From the NCBI GenBank assembly GCA_022059125.1, contig JAEUWY010000004.1, forward strand, positions 372,001-436,000: 64,000 bases of DNA, read 5' to 3'. Each line of letters starts with the position of its first letter. Positions within the stretch are counted from its first letter, which is position 1. The translations under genes were made by a program, and so were the position numbers. This document shows positions 22,072-35,218 of the stretch, piece after piece. This DNA is from Corynespora cassiicola (lineage: Eukaryota; Ascomycota; Dothideomycetes; Pleosporales; Corynesporascaceae). The notes beneath the pieces were generated by a model that was not told the origin of the DNA, made no database searches, and saw only the letters and a program-made list of their open reading frames with translations.

Positions 22072-25000
22072 TAGAGAGTTGAAAAATGAAGTGCAAAGAC
22101 GGTAGGAAATGGATTCGGCATGTAGTGAATTAGAGGAAATATAGGTAAGCAGAGTAACAGCCTGCTAGTTGCACATTACTTTGGGTAAAACGAATCAGAC
22201 AAGATATCTTATCTAGATCTAGGCCATTGTGTTGTACTAAAATTACAGCATGTAGATTTTTGTAACTTTCTTGAAATATATTCCAACCTATGGCTAGATT
22301 TGGTTCTTCAAGTAAGTCCAGAGTACGGAGAGATTGCTGAGTTTCATCACGGAATAAACACGACGACAAAAAGAAAAGATGCAGGCTTTAATATTGATCA
22401 ACATCTGCATGTAAAAGTTCAAGATTCTGCTACAACTACTGTCTGAAATTCGCAGGAATGACGTAGGATGACTATAATCAATCAAGTTAAGATTTTACTA
22501 ATCGAGAGTACCATTTACAGCAGCTCACATGATTGAATGGTGAATCAAGTATGCTTGACCCAAAAACAGCCAACAATGTGAATTGACACCACTTACCAAT
22601 CACTAAATCCATACCATCAATCTCACTTAACAAACCCCCTCTTAATCCAGGTACGCGTACGCACGATTATCAATAAGGCGCCACCTACCTCGCACTCCCC
22701 ACCCCACGCATCCGGCCCCAAACACCGCCGACCTCCATCCCTCCCCCCAATACGCCACCCCAGCGCCCTCTCAAACCCTCATCTCCTCTCAAAGCCCTCA
22801 CCCAACTGCCGTCCGTCAGCACCGCCAACTCACCTCATCCAGAACGTCCCACTTTCCCCCATCAAGGAAAAGGCGTAAATCCTCATTCCCTCCAATTTCG
22901 ACGATCTCCCCTCCAAAGCAGCCAAAACATCTAAATCCTTCCCACCTCCCTCCCCCCCGTCCCGCCCTGCCATAAGGCGCAGCCACCGGCATCCGGATGC
23001 AGTCACTTACAAGCCGCAAGGGGAAGGAACATCGCATTCTCCTCGTCTTGCCTGGGGTGGAGGGAAAAGGTGTGCTGTCGAACCATTGCGTCGGGAGCGA
23101 GTTGCATGACAGTCGAAGAAAAAATGGCACATGTGTGGTTGGGAACGGGGAAAAAGGGAACACGCATACCTGATCGGTGGGAAATATGTATACGCTGCAA
23201 GGGGGCAGCGTGATGCTGGTTGCAAGGCAAGCGAGAGCGGGGATCAGGAAGCGCGTGCGGGCATGTCCGGTCTGGTGGGTACATGTGGAGGGGAATGACT
23301 GGGGGAAAAGTACAGCGTATAGGATACAGGGTTAGATGTGTGGATGGGCAGTGGGTGCGTGTGTACGCTTTCGAGCCAGGGGACCAGGAGGCCAGGAGCT
23401 GGTCAGAGCCATGTCTGTACATGCGTTCAGTGCACTGGTAGACGTTCGGATATTGTACTGCAGGTCCAAAGGATTAACTGCGCAGCTGCGAACGCGTGTA
23501 ATGTCTTTCACGCAACCAACGAGGCCGGAGCACTCTCCGCTGTTTTTGCGAGCTCAGAAGGATGTCCAGATGTTCGTCTTTTGGGGGCGCCGGACCCTGG
23601 GCCGACCGTCATCAATTGGCGTCTTACATCCTCGGCCACCGCTCAACCGACGGGACAATCGAGGTGGCGGACGGGAGACTAAGGAGCGGCGCGACCCTCA
23701 CCGATCTGACAATTTCACGACGCAAGAGCACGCGTGCGGACAGACGTTTGCTGCGTGATCGCATGGCAGGTCCATCCATACATGAGCTGTCGCCGTATTT
23801 TTCTCTGCATGAGCGAGGCGCTGAGGCGCTTCGTTTTCGAAATGAATATCCTTTACCCAGCCTATAGGAGGAGCCAGTCCAGGGGATAATCTGCGAAATA
23901 ACACGTCAAGGGTGACGAGGACTGGAGCCCGAGCAGACGCAGGATCTAGAAGGCGTAGAACCAAGAGCCATCTTGGACCGCCTCGCATGTGACTGTTCGC
24001 AGACCGGGGCTTGCACCGTTATGATGGACGTTAAGGTCGGAGATCAATCTAAATCCTTGCTTAGACGGGCAGGCTGTTGAGACGAGGTGCGCATCTCGTA
24101 CATAGGTCCTTATGCAGCAGCTGAAACTCTAGAAACGTGGTGAAGTGCGTAAGGCGAGACAATTGTAGACTCGTGATCGTTGGGCCCCGGATTTGGCTGC
24201 CTTGCCGTGTCGGTGATCAGGAAAGGCCGGAGCTGATGTAGGCAGTGTGTCGAGGCTGAGCGTTGTACGAACGGTCACCAGATGGAAATCCTGTCAGCAT
24301 TGGGGCCAGGGTCTAGGGGAAGGGGAAACGATTCCGCTGAACGGGACGACGCGAGCTGTTCGCCCCGACCCTCACCGTTTGCTACTGCTATGAGTCGCAA
24401 CGTAAGCAGTATATCTCAAAACTATCCGTCTCACGTCCCGTTGCGGCATGTGACTGTCGAGACTAAAACCAGAAACTGATACGAAGGGTCAAGCCTAAAA
24501 CTAGAAGCTGGGGAATGGGTAAGATCAACGCGGACAACCTGGGGTAACAAGACCGGAGGACACGGAAGATTGCCGAACCTGGTAATCGTTCACCGAATTT
24601 GCTGATGTGGGACGATTGAAACCGGGGTCTTACTGACTGTGTTATAGCTCGCCGATGGCGAAGCCATGCTGAAGGTGGCAAGAGACGGAGCGATGCTATC
24701 CTTGAGGAATGAATGGTGCTGCACGAAGTGTCAGCGAGTAGCGTGACCAGAGGGTGCTTCGTTAATTCGGGTCAAAGGCGTTGGAGGGGAATGAGGGAGG
24801 GATTAGAATCCTTCAGCTGCTAAAGTAGGAGGAGTCGACGGGCGTTCTCTCGGCAGGAAGATAAGGTGCATTTATCCAAATCCCTTGGAAGGTGGGTGGA
24901 AAAGGTCGATATAAAGAACTCGGCCCGTGGATGGTATGCAAGATGCTGGAGGTGCCGGGCAGGATTCCATGTCGGGCCGGGACCGCTCCAGAGCAGTCCT

Positions 25001-28000
25001 CTGGGGTGAATAGCCATCTGCCGAGAGTTTAAATCGAATAATACAGTACAGTAAGGTGAGACCAGAACCGATCTGTCGGGCTGGCGAACATGACGGCATG
25101 CAATATGCGATAAACACGGTTGCAGGCCATGGCATGCTCATGGTGTGATGAACCTGGTTTTGGGATACACAAGTTGCTACCATTACGGAGGTTTCCTACT
25201 GCAAGATCCAGCAAGCCCATGGCGTAGATGCTGGACCATTTTATCGAAACAATCTAATGAAAGAAGAGGTGCTGCAGGACGGCGACGCAGAGCGGGTAAT
25301 ACTGGGCCTCGAGGTTAGGGATCCTTTGACCAGTCCTCCGGTTTCTGCCTGCAAAACGAAGCCATGACGGGATGCTGCCGGTTGCAAGAGGTTGGGTTTA
25401 ATTACAGAGCGGAGTCGCATCTCGAGGCTGACCACCCATCTGGCTCGGAGAGCGATACCTTCTCTGAAACCTCTTCAACACGGCGCGCATCGAATGGGCA
25501 GTGTAATGCTAGGGAAGTTGGGCAGCTGACAAGTCAGCATGCCGTGTCACGGAACCCAAATACAGAGCACGGGAGAGGAATGAGGGAGTAGTTGTGTAAC
25601 CCTCCTGATGTCGTAAGCGACATGGACCACTCCTCTGTGAGCACGATTGAAACGTGGGGAACCAAAACGGATAAGGGTAAAAGAGGAAAACAAAGCCGCG
25701 TACCACGCAGCCGGTATTCACCGCCTTGAATAAGACAATGAGAAATCGTTATGACACGGCTGGATTACCGCGCATCGAAATCCCAATGGAGCAGGTAGGC
25801 GTGTCGAGACGGTTGCGGGACGGCGTGCCTTCATCAAGCCCCGGAATGTCGTTATCGGCGGGAGGTATTCACTTTCCGAACGAGGCATAGGGATACAACG
25901 TCAAGGGACGCTGCCGTTGCAAGCTGGTGGAGGCCGTAACCGCACAGGGATTGGGAACCCCCATTTTTTGTGTCATCGGAAGCATGGCCGTCCAGTATGA
26001 AGCCGCCGACCGTTCTCGCGGAGAATCCGTACCCACCTGCAGTTCGTGGACGGGAGCGATAAGCACGTGGGGGAAGCACACCACCAGGCGGTCGCCAAGC
26101 AGGGGCGTGTCCACATGAGCACGCTCCGAACATAGGCAAGGAGTTGGGCCGAACCCCCTGGAAGGTCTTGACCACTTTGCTCTGCGCAGGGCGAGAGAAG
26201 AACATGCAGCGTGGCACCAACGCAGGCGAGCTCCCTATCTGTGACGAGATTGTCGTTGGCATGTCACAGTCACAGTCTGCCCGACCGGAGGCGAAGCGTC
26301 GCCCAACTCCGCTCATGCCATGCCTCGGTGCCCGGCGTTACTCCAAACATGGCGCGCCGGACAATCAGTGCGGAGCAGGTAAAGGGAGCGATGTGATGAC
26401 TGCCCCTGGGGAAATTTGGCATCTCCACCTTGGCCTCGCCGTGGGAAGTCCCAGGTCCAGGAGGGCGGGAAACAATTGCTTTTCTGGTCGCAGCGGGTGG
26501 CCGAAAGAGGAAAGCGACGATGCTCGACGGGAATATCCCACGCGACATGCTGAGTCCCGGTGCCCCGAGTCTCTGGGCTGGGAGCAGCCCGCGCCAATCC
26601 TCATGCGGCGGGAAGGTCTCCCGATGCCGCCATGGCCGAAATGACCATGAAGCCCTGAGCGCGTTGGGCATCATGATGCTCGATTCGAACTCAAACTGAG
26701 TCGCGCAGCAATGTGGACAGGGTTGCGACGAAATGGGCGGAAGCCAGCGTCGAGTTCCCCCCGTGCGCTAGGGAGTCAGGACGCGACGCCTCGCCGACGT
26801 GAGGATCCCACCCTATGAGCAAAGTGGCTTGACAGGCAATCTCGGGCGCATGGCAACGGCCGCCCAAACCTCGGTAGATAACACAGCGAGGGCTCCAATC
26901 ATGCGGGAGCAAAGAGGATTCATGCTGCTGTGCAACGCCATGGGCTGAAACGCCTCGCTCGGGGGGTTGCATCTCGAGATGGATCATGAGGACAGATGGG
27001 ATTTGCGGTGAGGGGAAAGGCCCCTGTTGCACTGCGCAATTTGCCGAGTACACGCGCAGCACGCTTGTCGCGACGGTACGGTACGGTGAAGATCAAGCGC
27101 CCGTGAGAAGATGGTGTAACGCGTCGTGGGCGACTCGGGCGCGCGCGCCATGGCCATTGAAGGACGCCTCGCCAAAGGCCAAGGGCAATGGCAAGTGAAG
27201 CATTCGCACGCAGCTGCGGCCAGCCGATACAACAGCCGGTGGCTGTCAGACGGTGGATTTGATGGGTGACAAGGGGAGTCAGCCACGCGATTCGTGCAGC
27301 GGCAGAGTCCCGTTCACAGTCCCGTTCCCAAGTCGGTCTAAGGCAACGCCAGATCCAGAGAGTCGGGCCCTTGGCGTGAAGCCAAGTGTCCGGTGGTGTG
27401 GCACTCTCACGCCGCCTTCATGGTGCAGTCGTGTTCCCCATGTTCAGCTGCATTTGCCCATTTTGTGGGGTGCACGCAGACTCGCCATGTCTCGACGAGA
27501 GACTCGTGGGAGAGGACCGTTCCTCGGGCCCTGTGCCTCTTGCGGCGCATCCAACAGCTTACCCTCAACGTGCCGTTGCCGGTAGGGGCATGCATCGAGC
27601 AGCAAGGCAAGCCGCTGTCGCGACGGCAGTTGTGTTCGTGGAGGGACGGGAACGGCCCATGGGGTCTGGTTTGCTCCCTCGCGGCTCATGAGACGGCAGT
27701 TGGTCTCCTAGCCAGGTCTCACGGTGCAAGCCGAGAGAAGACTTGTTTCTATACCCTTATACGGCGGCGTACGAGACAAAGACGCAGGCGGAAATGAGAA
27801 CGAGAACAAGAACGAGATGAAGGCGGCATGTCCATGGGGATAGGCCCGTTTCATATCGATCGAGAGGACCGCGGTGTATCGGTAGCGGTGAGCTTGTCCT
27901 CGTATCGTCCGGAATAGACGTGCATGTTCCAGATGCGCTCGGGTTTGTCACACTCCGATCGCCTTTGTGTACGCAGGAGTGCAGGAGTTGGGAGTCATGG

Positions 28001-29085
28001 CACCCATTGAGCTGAGGATTTTCGAAGCAGCTTCGCCCTCGGAATCACCTTGTGCAGCGGCACGGTTGTCCGTACTTTTGCGAGGTGAGACAAAAGCAAG
28101 GGCGCAGCGGCAATATTAATGCAGGCCTATGGTCGTAGAATAAAAAAACGACGGCAGGTACAGCGGATTTGATTCGATCGAGGATCCGGGGAAGCTGGAA
28201 GACACCCGGGGGACTCGTTGTGCAGTCATTTCCCTTGTTGGCGAATGCTCGTTTGCATGCACACTGCAAACGAGCTATAGGACAACGATCAACGCAGGCT
28301 GGGGGCGATTAAGAGAGCCTCGTCGATAGTAGCCTTATTTAGACGGCAGCTGAGAAAAGCTGGAAGCTTGCTTCTGGGGCTAAGGGGGACAGGTTCCATT
28401 TTCCCACAAGTGACCAGTCGCAACTTGGCCTCTGACGCAATTTCGACACTGGACGGGCAAATTCTGGGGATTTCTCTCTGGCCGGGTATTTGGGGTACTG
28501 TGGGGAAGGGCACACGACGCCTTTCCCCGGACCCACGGTCCGTGTTCGCAAAAGCAAGTCTTTTTTCCCGTCACGAGTTGCTACAAGCGGAGGGCTAGGA
28601 AAATCCTTCGCATCAGGCTGAGTTGCAAGTTACAACTTGGCAGCTGGCCATCCGATGCTGGTACGATGAGCAGTCTGCTCAAGAGCGTTCGCAGCTGGCA
28701 CGGGTGCGGGGGCGAGGAAGGGAGGCAAGGAGGGAGGGCACGCTGTGGCATCATTTAGACCGGAGTACGGGAGCGATCGCTGAGGGCGATGGCGGTCATG
28801 ACGGCGGTAAAATGCCACGCAGTGCTCCGTCATTGCGTGGGCAAGGTCATGATTCTTGTGCGGATTGTACAACTCATGAAACCGGCCATCACGCCGCATG
28901 GAATCAGGAAGGACGGTCGCACATGATTGTGGTGCGGGGCGGTGATTCGACACGACGAGCCCCGGATGACCTCGAGACGTCGGCTCTGTAATGGTTTGAC
29001 GTAGCGGTGCTGGCAGGACAGCGGGCAGTTTGTGGTTGTTCGTCGAGACGAAGGTTTTGTGCTCTTGGGCTTGGAGTGCGTCAGC

Positions 29086-29105
29086 GACTCGACTCGACTC
29101 GACTC
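29086..29105. repeat. (GACTC)4 microsatellite
   Basis: Four perfect GACTC units within the gene-poor stretch. Confidence 0.9.
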
Positions 29106-30358
29106 GCGGTGCCGAGCTGAAGCAGCTGTCTCAAAGGTACCGGGCTTGAAGGGGTCGGTGGCCACGCAGGCGTGACCTGGGAGCCATGTCGCCAGTCGGC
29201 GGCGGCGGCGGCGGCGCTGGGGCGGGGCGGGGACAGGTCGAGGAATTGCTCCATTGCAGAAGCCGATATCAGCTGGTCGCAGTAATGCGCCCGGAGGCAC
29301 TGTGGACGACGGGCGGGCCGGCGAGGAGGGCTCGAGTGGTGGCGGCAACGGCCTTCCCAAAGCAGCACGTCACCAGAACACGCGGAAGCTGGCTCTCTGA
29401 GCGCCGGCGGGAAAAGTCGAGGCGCCATGTGACCCGGGCGCCATCGCCCAAGGACATGGCACAGACGAGGACGGAGAGGGAAAAAAGGCTCATTTTGCAA
29501 ATGAGGCTCCCAGGGCCGTCTAGAGCGGGCGACGGTCGCTGATCGTGGTGTGAGGCTGCGCAGGAGCACTGGGAGGGGCGGGAGCAGCAGGGCGGCAGGC
29601 ACAGGAGGGCCTCGCCAGCGACCGGGAGGCCTGGAGGGCCTGGAGGAGGGAATCACAGAATCACAGGCCGGCAGTGTCACGTACTGCCGACTACGCGACC
29701 CCCATCTGGCTAGGACCGGAGGAGGCGAGAAGGGAAAAAGAAAAGCAGGTGGGCAGGCTGGCGGTTCCGCGAACCCTGTGCCTGCAGGTCACGCGGTGGA
29801 CGGGCGCTGAGTCAGCGTAACGAAACGCGGACGGTACGGTACGGTAAGGAATTGGGCCGGGCAGGTGACTTGGGGCGCTTGCGGGCCAGAACGCAGCGTT
29901 AGCAGAGGGCCGGAGGGAGAGGAGAGGATGGAGGAACGGGCCCGGGCGGACAGGCGACGACGGTGTGTCGCAGGCGGGCGTGGATGCAATCTCGCAGCCC
30001 AAGAAAGGGGAGTTTGCAAAGGTTAACGGGCAGCGCAAAGGTTGGAGCGCCAGAGGGCCAGAGAGCCAGAGCCACAGAGGCAGAGGGAGGGCCAGCGTGG
30101 TACCGGCGGCGGCGAGTCAGGGCCTTGGCCGGGGATTCTGGAAGGACAACCTTCTCGCACAGTCCAGGCGGCATCAATCATGTGCAGCTGAGCCCTCCCC
30201 ACGCTCTGCCGCGCAGGGGCCATGCCACGAGAAAGCCCGCAGGGTGGCGGCGACGGGCGACGGGCGAGGGCCATGTCGGCGAGGGCCCGGCAGCCGTGCG
30301 AGCGAGCGGGCGAGGCGACGAAGGTGACGAACACGACGACGACGGCGGCGACGGCGAC

Positions 30359-30385
30359 GGGAGGATGGGAGGATGGGAGGATGGG
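30359..30385. repeat. (GGATGGGA)3 G-rich repeat
   Basis: Three 8-bp units giving closely spaced GGG runs about 740 bp upstream of the DUF1752/DUF3295 gene. Confidence 0.85.
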
Positions 30386-31120
30386 CGTGCAGCGGTCGGA
30401 CAGCCATTGAGCCAGCGAGCCCGTCGAGCCCATCAGGCCTGTCGCGCCGCCACGAATTGACAATAGCAACGGCGGGCTAGGGCTCTGGTTAGGGCGCTCT
30501 AGGGGGTGGTGAGGTCCTGATGGGGGTCTGAGAGCGGTAGGCGCTCCGGAGAAGTGAGCAGCTGGGGGGGCGCTGCGGCCATCACTTGGGGCGTTTTAGG
30601 GAACAGGGGTCGACCGGCCTTTTGGGCTTGTGTGTGTGTCCAGGTTCGGCCACGGATTTATCTGCGGGCGCTGGCTGGGGGGGGGGGGTGCGCTGCCCTG
30701 CCCTCCCTCCCCGGCAGCCCTTGGCCCTAGCCCAGCAGCCCACACGCCCATGGCCCGCGGCCCTGCCCTGGCCCTCTCCCGTGCCATACTACATAGTACA
30801 TAGACTACCCACTACCCACCGCCCTCCGCTCGCACCAGAGCACTCAGTCAACAAGTCCACGGCGGATCTCCCCACCTCGCCCTCACCCCGACCAACCTCG
30901 ACCCGCACGCCCGCCCCTCGCCATCACCGTCTGCTCCATGTGCACCGTCGCCGCCCGTTGACCTTCGCGCCGCCCAAGCCTGTGGTGGCCGCAGCCGACC
31001 GTGTTGACGCAATCGCAACCTCAGCACGCCAACGTCCCCGGGCCCTCTCCCACCACCAACACCACCACCACCACGACGCCCGCCTCGCTCCCCTCGCTCC
31101 CCGCCTCGCCCGCTCCCACA

Positions 31121-32987
31121 ATGCCTCTGCACGCCGAACGCCCCATCGTGCGCGTCGAGCTCGGCTCCATGCGCTCCATTGAGACCCGCAATCCCGAGAA
31201 TCTGTTCGGCCTGTGGTCTGGTGAGTCCCAGTCCCTTTGAGCGCCGCGGCCTGTCATATGCCTGGCCCACCCTGCCTTTCATATGACCGCGCCGGCGCCG
31301 CTCTAGCCCTCGCGCCCTCCCACCGCTGTCATATGAATCATCGCCACTGACGCCGCTGCTGCATGCAGTCTTTTCCAAGTGCTCACCCGCCATGGAGGAC
31401 GGCAAGCGCTACGAGAACATGGCCTGGCGCCTCTGGTCCCGCGAGACCTTTTGCTGCCAGCCAGACCACATCACCCCGCCGCGCTGGGCCTTTGAACGCC
31501 AGCTCTCCAACGCCGACGCCGACCTGCCCGCCCTGTCGTCGAGCGTGGCCTCCGACGACTCCAACCTGGAGACCGCCATCGCCACCACCACTCGCTCCAA
31601 TTCAGAGTCATCCCGCCCGGACCTGCGCCGCCACGACTCGGCCACCAGCCAGGCCCGTGGCAAGCACATCACCCCAATCGACCTCGAGAAGGTCGTCAAC
31701 TCGATACAGGAGAAGAAGGCCATCGAGCCGCTCTCGCCCCTGCCCGCCCAGCTTGCTCCCCAGACTCCCCTGCGCCTCAAGGCCAGCGAGCCCGCCGAAG
31801 ACACGACTCCGCGTCCCTCGTCACCCCCGCCCACCGCTCGCTTCGTGCCCGAATCCTCCACATCCACCGTGGCCACCGCCCTCGGCAGCGAGGGCTTGAG
31901 CCCGCCCGTCGGCTCCGACATCAGCACGTCGACCGACTTCAGCTCGCACAGCATCGTCAAGGGCTTCGACCCCAGCCGCATCTCCACCTCTGTCCGCTCC
32001 AGCACCAACCTGAACCCCACCCCCATCCTCAAGACCAGCTCCTTCATTGCCCGCCCGCCACCCACAAAGGCCGAGCCCGTCAAGAGGAAGCAGCCCATGT
32101 TCACCCTCGGCGGCTCGTCCGACGAGGACAACTGCAGCTCCCTTGAGGCCTACTCCCTCGCCAAGCGCAGCTCCCTCACCGACAACCTCAAGAAGCCCGG
32201 CATGATGCGCAAGATCACGTCGTTCAAGAACGAGGTCAGCACCCGCACCATCCCGGACGTCACCTCGGAGAGCGAGGAGGCCATCGAGAGCGCCATCGAG
32301 AGCGAGAGCGAGGAGGAGTCCGACTCCAACGCCATCGAGGAGGAGGATTCCGACGAGGAGGACTGGGAAGACGACAACGACGAGAGCGAGCCCTCGAGCA
32401 TGATCGAGCCAACGTTCCAGCGGGTCGACTCGAGGCCGAACCTGACATCGCGCCGTTCGCTCCTCACTTCATTGATGCATGAGGGCGATCGCGCCCAGGC
32501 CCTCCAGAATGCAGCATCGCGGTCCACGCCAGCGATCCGCCGATCACGCACATCGACCCCCAACGGCCCTTCTACTGGCAACTCGCCCCAGGAGGATAGC
32601 GGTCTGATGATGAGGCAGCAGATCCCTCGCTCCAAGCCAATCATCATGACCACGTCCAATGTGCACCCTCCCGCCCTGTCGCCGCGCACTACGCGCCGCA
32701 ACATGCTGCAGACGGAGCTAACGCAGTCCCTGCGCCAGAACCTGCTTTGGGAGAGGCAGCAGAAGAACGCAACCACCAACGCCGTGAACAAGCGCCACCA
32801 GAGTGCAGTCTCGGTGCCCGCCCTCCGCAGGGCCATGACCACCAACGACATCAAGGGTCTCAATGCGTTCCCCCAACAAAACATCAAGGCACCTGCCGCA
32901 GCCAGCCGGGACGCCACCAAGAATAACAACTCGTACAACGACTACTTCGACCAAGGTCTCCAGGAGTACCACCAAAAGGGATGGTAG
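31121..32987 (+). CDS. AreA-N-terminal-like (DUF1752) and DUF3295 domain protein
   Basis: Exons 31121-31220 and 31369-32987 (148-bp intron, GTGAGT...GCAG) give 572 residues. Around the splice point the protein reads ENLFGLWSVFSKCSPAMEDG, then KRYENMAWRLWSRETFC. This is the DUF1752/PF08550 pattern, also found at the N-terminus of the nitrogen regulator AreA. The middle is disordered Ser/Thr/Pro with an acidic tract near residues 300-335 (SEEEAIESAIESESEEESDS type). The C-terminus, RRNMLQTELTQSLRQNLLWE to YFDQGLQEYHQKGW, matches DUF3295 (PF11702). No GATA zinc finger is present, so it is not AreA itself. The pairing is known in Pezizomycotina, and a link to nutrient signalling is inferred from the shared N-terminal motif only. 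Confidence 0.85.
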
Positions 32988-35218
32988 TCTTGTTTTCCTC
33001 CCTTATTCTTCTTCTCCTTCACCCCCCCTTTCCCCCTATTGAGCATTTGCAATTGCAGCGGCATTTAACGGACTGGCATTGGGTTCTTTGGCGTTTTGTG
33101 TTTCTTGTGCGTTTCAACACCGCCAGTCCTTACTTTTGACACTGGACGGCCGATCATGGGTAATGTTTCTCCCAAAATCTTTTTTTTTGATACCATAGGG
33201 CATCGAGTATGCCTACGAAGGCTACGAGTTTCTTTCACGAACCTCTTCATCACACTTGTAGGGGTGGTTAGGGAGGGGGGCGGCGGTTTATTCGGCTTTG
33301 AAGATGCGTCATGGCTCGCGCCTGGGTGGTCTGGTTCTGGCTTTTGCGTCGGGCACTGCTAATGCCTCGTCCTCTGGTCTGTACTATTACCAGCATTGTA
33401 CTTTTATGGAGCTCCACGGAGACCCAAGCCATTATACCCTCGGGGACAGCTCGAGACAGCTGGTCTACGACAGCATTACCTCCGACATCAGATAGCAAGG
33501 TAATCAGTTTAGGTACTTAATTCAGACCGAACAAAAAAAAGCGGATTTTTCAAACTACATACAGGCTAGGCCGGTTGCGAGTGACTTGTGGTTGCGCAGC
33601 GAGCGTAGTCGACTGTGCCGGTGAGCCAAAGCGGACTGGAGCACGTCGCAGACCTTCTCTTCTCATCAGCTCTACCGGGGTAAAGACTCCCAACAAGACG
33701 CATGGTTGATACGAGGACAGGCTGTGTTTGGCAGGCTTCTCCACCGCTCTTCTGAATCATCTCACAAAGCTGGTTGCCCAGTGTGCGCTTATGCACGCTC
33801 TGCTGTAGGCTCCATGCATGGCCGCGGCAGCACCAATGGCGGAAGTAGGTTAGCAGTGCCGGGTGCCTCGAGGGCGCGGAGCATGCGAGGGGTGGGTGGG
33901 TGGTGGGGGGCGCGCCTCTGTGGTTGCTGCACCCGCTGCATCTGCCGCGAAGCTTGAGAGCTACGAGGCCGTGTCACGATGGCAGGCGGCAACGTCTTGG
34001 GGTTCGTGGTGTTGTTGATTGCTAACCCCGGGCAGGGCCATATTGGCCCTTGTATGGGCCTCTTGCGTATGGTATTGGCACGGCACGCTGGCTGGGAGGG
34101 GAGCCATGCCATCCGAGCAGATTCGCGGCTATTGCCCGCCTGTCTTGCTCGCCCTCCTCGGGCCGGCTTCCACCTGGCCGTCGCCCACCTGCCCACGGCT
34201 CTCGAGGCCAAGCGTCCCCAGGGTTGACGACGACGACGACGTCGGACCACCATCACCACCGCCGCAGTGACTACCACGGCCACCAGCACGGCCACGACAC
34301 CACCATGGGCGCTGCTGGGCGCTGCTAGGTGCCTGCGTGCCTGCGTGCCTGAAAGGGCAGAGCCGACGTGACGGACGCCGCTTCATCACAGGGCGCCCGA
34401 GGGCGGCGGGCTCGACAGGCTCGACGGGCTCGACGGCCTCGTGAGACATGCACCCGCCCAGACGTGCATCGTGGCGAACGTGTCAAGCGGCCCTGCTGCT
34501 GCTGCTTCTGCTGCGCTGCTTGCCTGCTTGCGGGCTTGCATGCGTGCGATGCGGCTTGCTGCTGCTGCTGGGTGCTGGGTGCTTGCTGCATCGATGCATC
34601 GCGGCGGCACTATCCAGCCTCCGGTGGGATCGCCGCCGATACTCAGCCTTATGACTCAGGCCATGTGTAGACTTGGTTGCTTGCTTGCTCCCATCGGCGG
34701 TGGACGCTGGCAGACAGACAGACGCCGGCAGCCGCTGGGAGACGCAGACGCTGGTGACGCGGGTTTCAGTCACGTCGACTCGGGCACACGTCATGGCGGC
34801 AACGGCAGCGGCACCTGGAGCCACGGCCATGATACGAGATGAGCCATGATGATGCTGCTGGGCACCGCGGGAACAAGATGGCCTCGCCTGCGCCCGTTGC
34901 CGCTGACAGTCCCCCCCAAACCCTCCCGCCTCGTCTCCTCACGGCCTCATCCACGTCGCCCGTCCACCGTCGCCGCCGTCACATCACGGCCGCAACCACC
35001 AATACCGCCCGCCGCCCACGCCCAGCTGACCAGCTGCGGGAGCGTCCCAGACTGCGAGCGCGCGCCTCTGTCGTCGCCGCCTGGCTGTTCCCGCCCCAGC
35101 GCTGCCTCGTCGCACCGCATCGTCCAATTACCCCGGATTGCCCGCGCTCAGCTCAGCGCCAGCCTCGTCCCCTATCAAGCCCGCGCAGTCACCTGGGCTC
35201 TAAAAACAACCGTTGCCC
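32988..35218. other. Intergenic region, GC-rich with low-complexity tracts
   Basis: 2.2 kb between two plus-strand genes. Pyrimidine-rich sequence at 32,990-33,040 fits the 3' UTR of the DUF3295 gene. (GAC)n lies at about 34226-34241 and GCTG/TGC-rich sequence at about 34494-34590. No gene is seen. Confidence 0.55.

Larger units (their letters stand above)
22072..31120. other. 9-kb gene-poor stretch
   Basis: No gene could be supported on either strand over 9.0 kb. 22.1-22.6 kb is AT-rich; the rest becomes increasingly GC-rich. Many ORFs of 60-200 codons occur (for example on the minus strand at 28830-29360 and 29081-29680), but they overlap in several frames, are rich in Arg/Pro/Gly/Ser and show no domain. 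No tRNA, rRNA or transposon end was recognised. Low-complexity tracts increase toward the DUF1752/DUF3295 gene, and the last 100 bp before its ATG is CCA/CAC-rich, as in fungal leaders. It may hold a long regulatory region, a long 5' leader or non-coding RNA. Confidence 0.55.

Noticed and set aside
28830..29680. Overlapping minus-strand ORFs of 176 and 199 codons
   Set aside because: They overlap each other in different frames, are Arg/Pro/Ser-rich, have open frames on the other strand too and show no domain; typical of GC-rich non-coding DNA.
30586..31182. 198-codon ORF before the DUF1752 gene
   Set aside because: It is in another frame, begins without support and becomes His/Arg/Pro repeats; read as the 5' leader.
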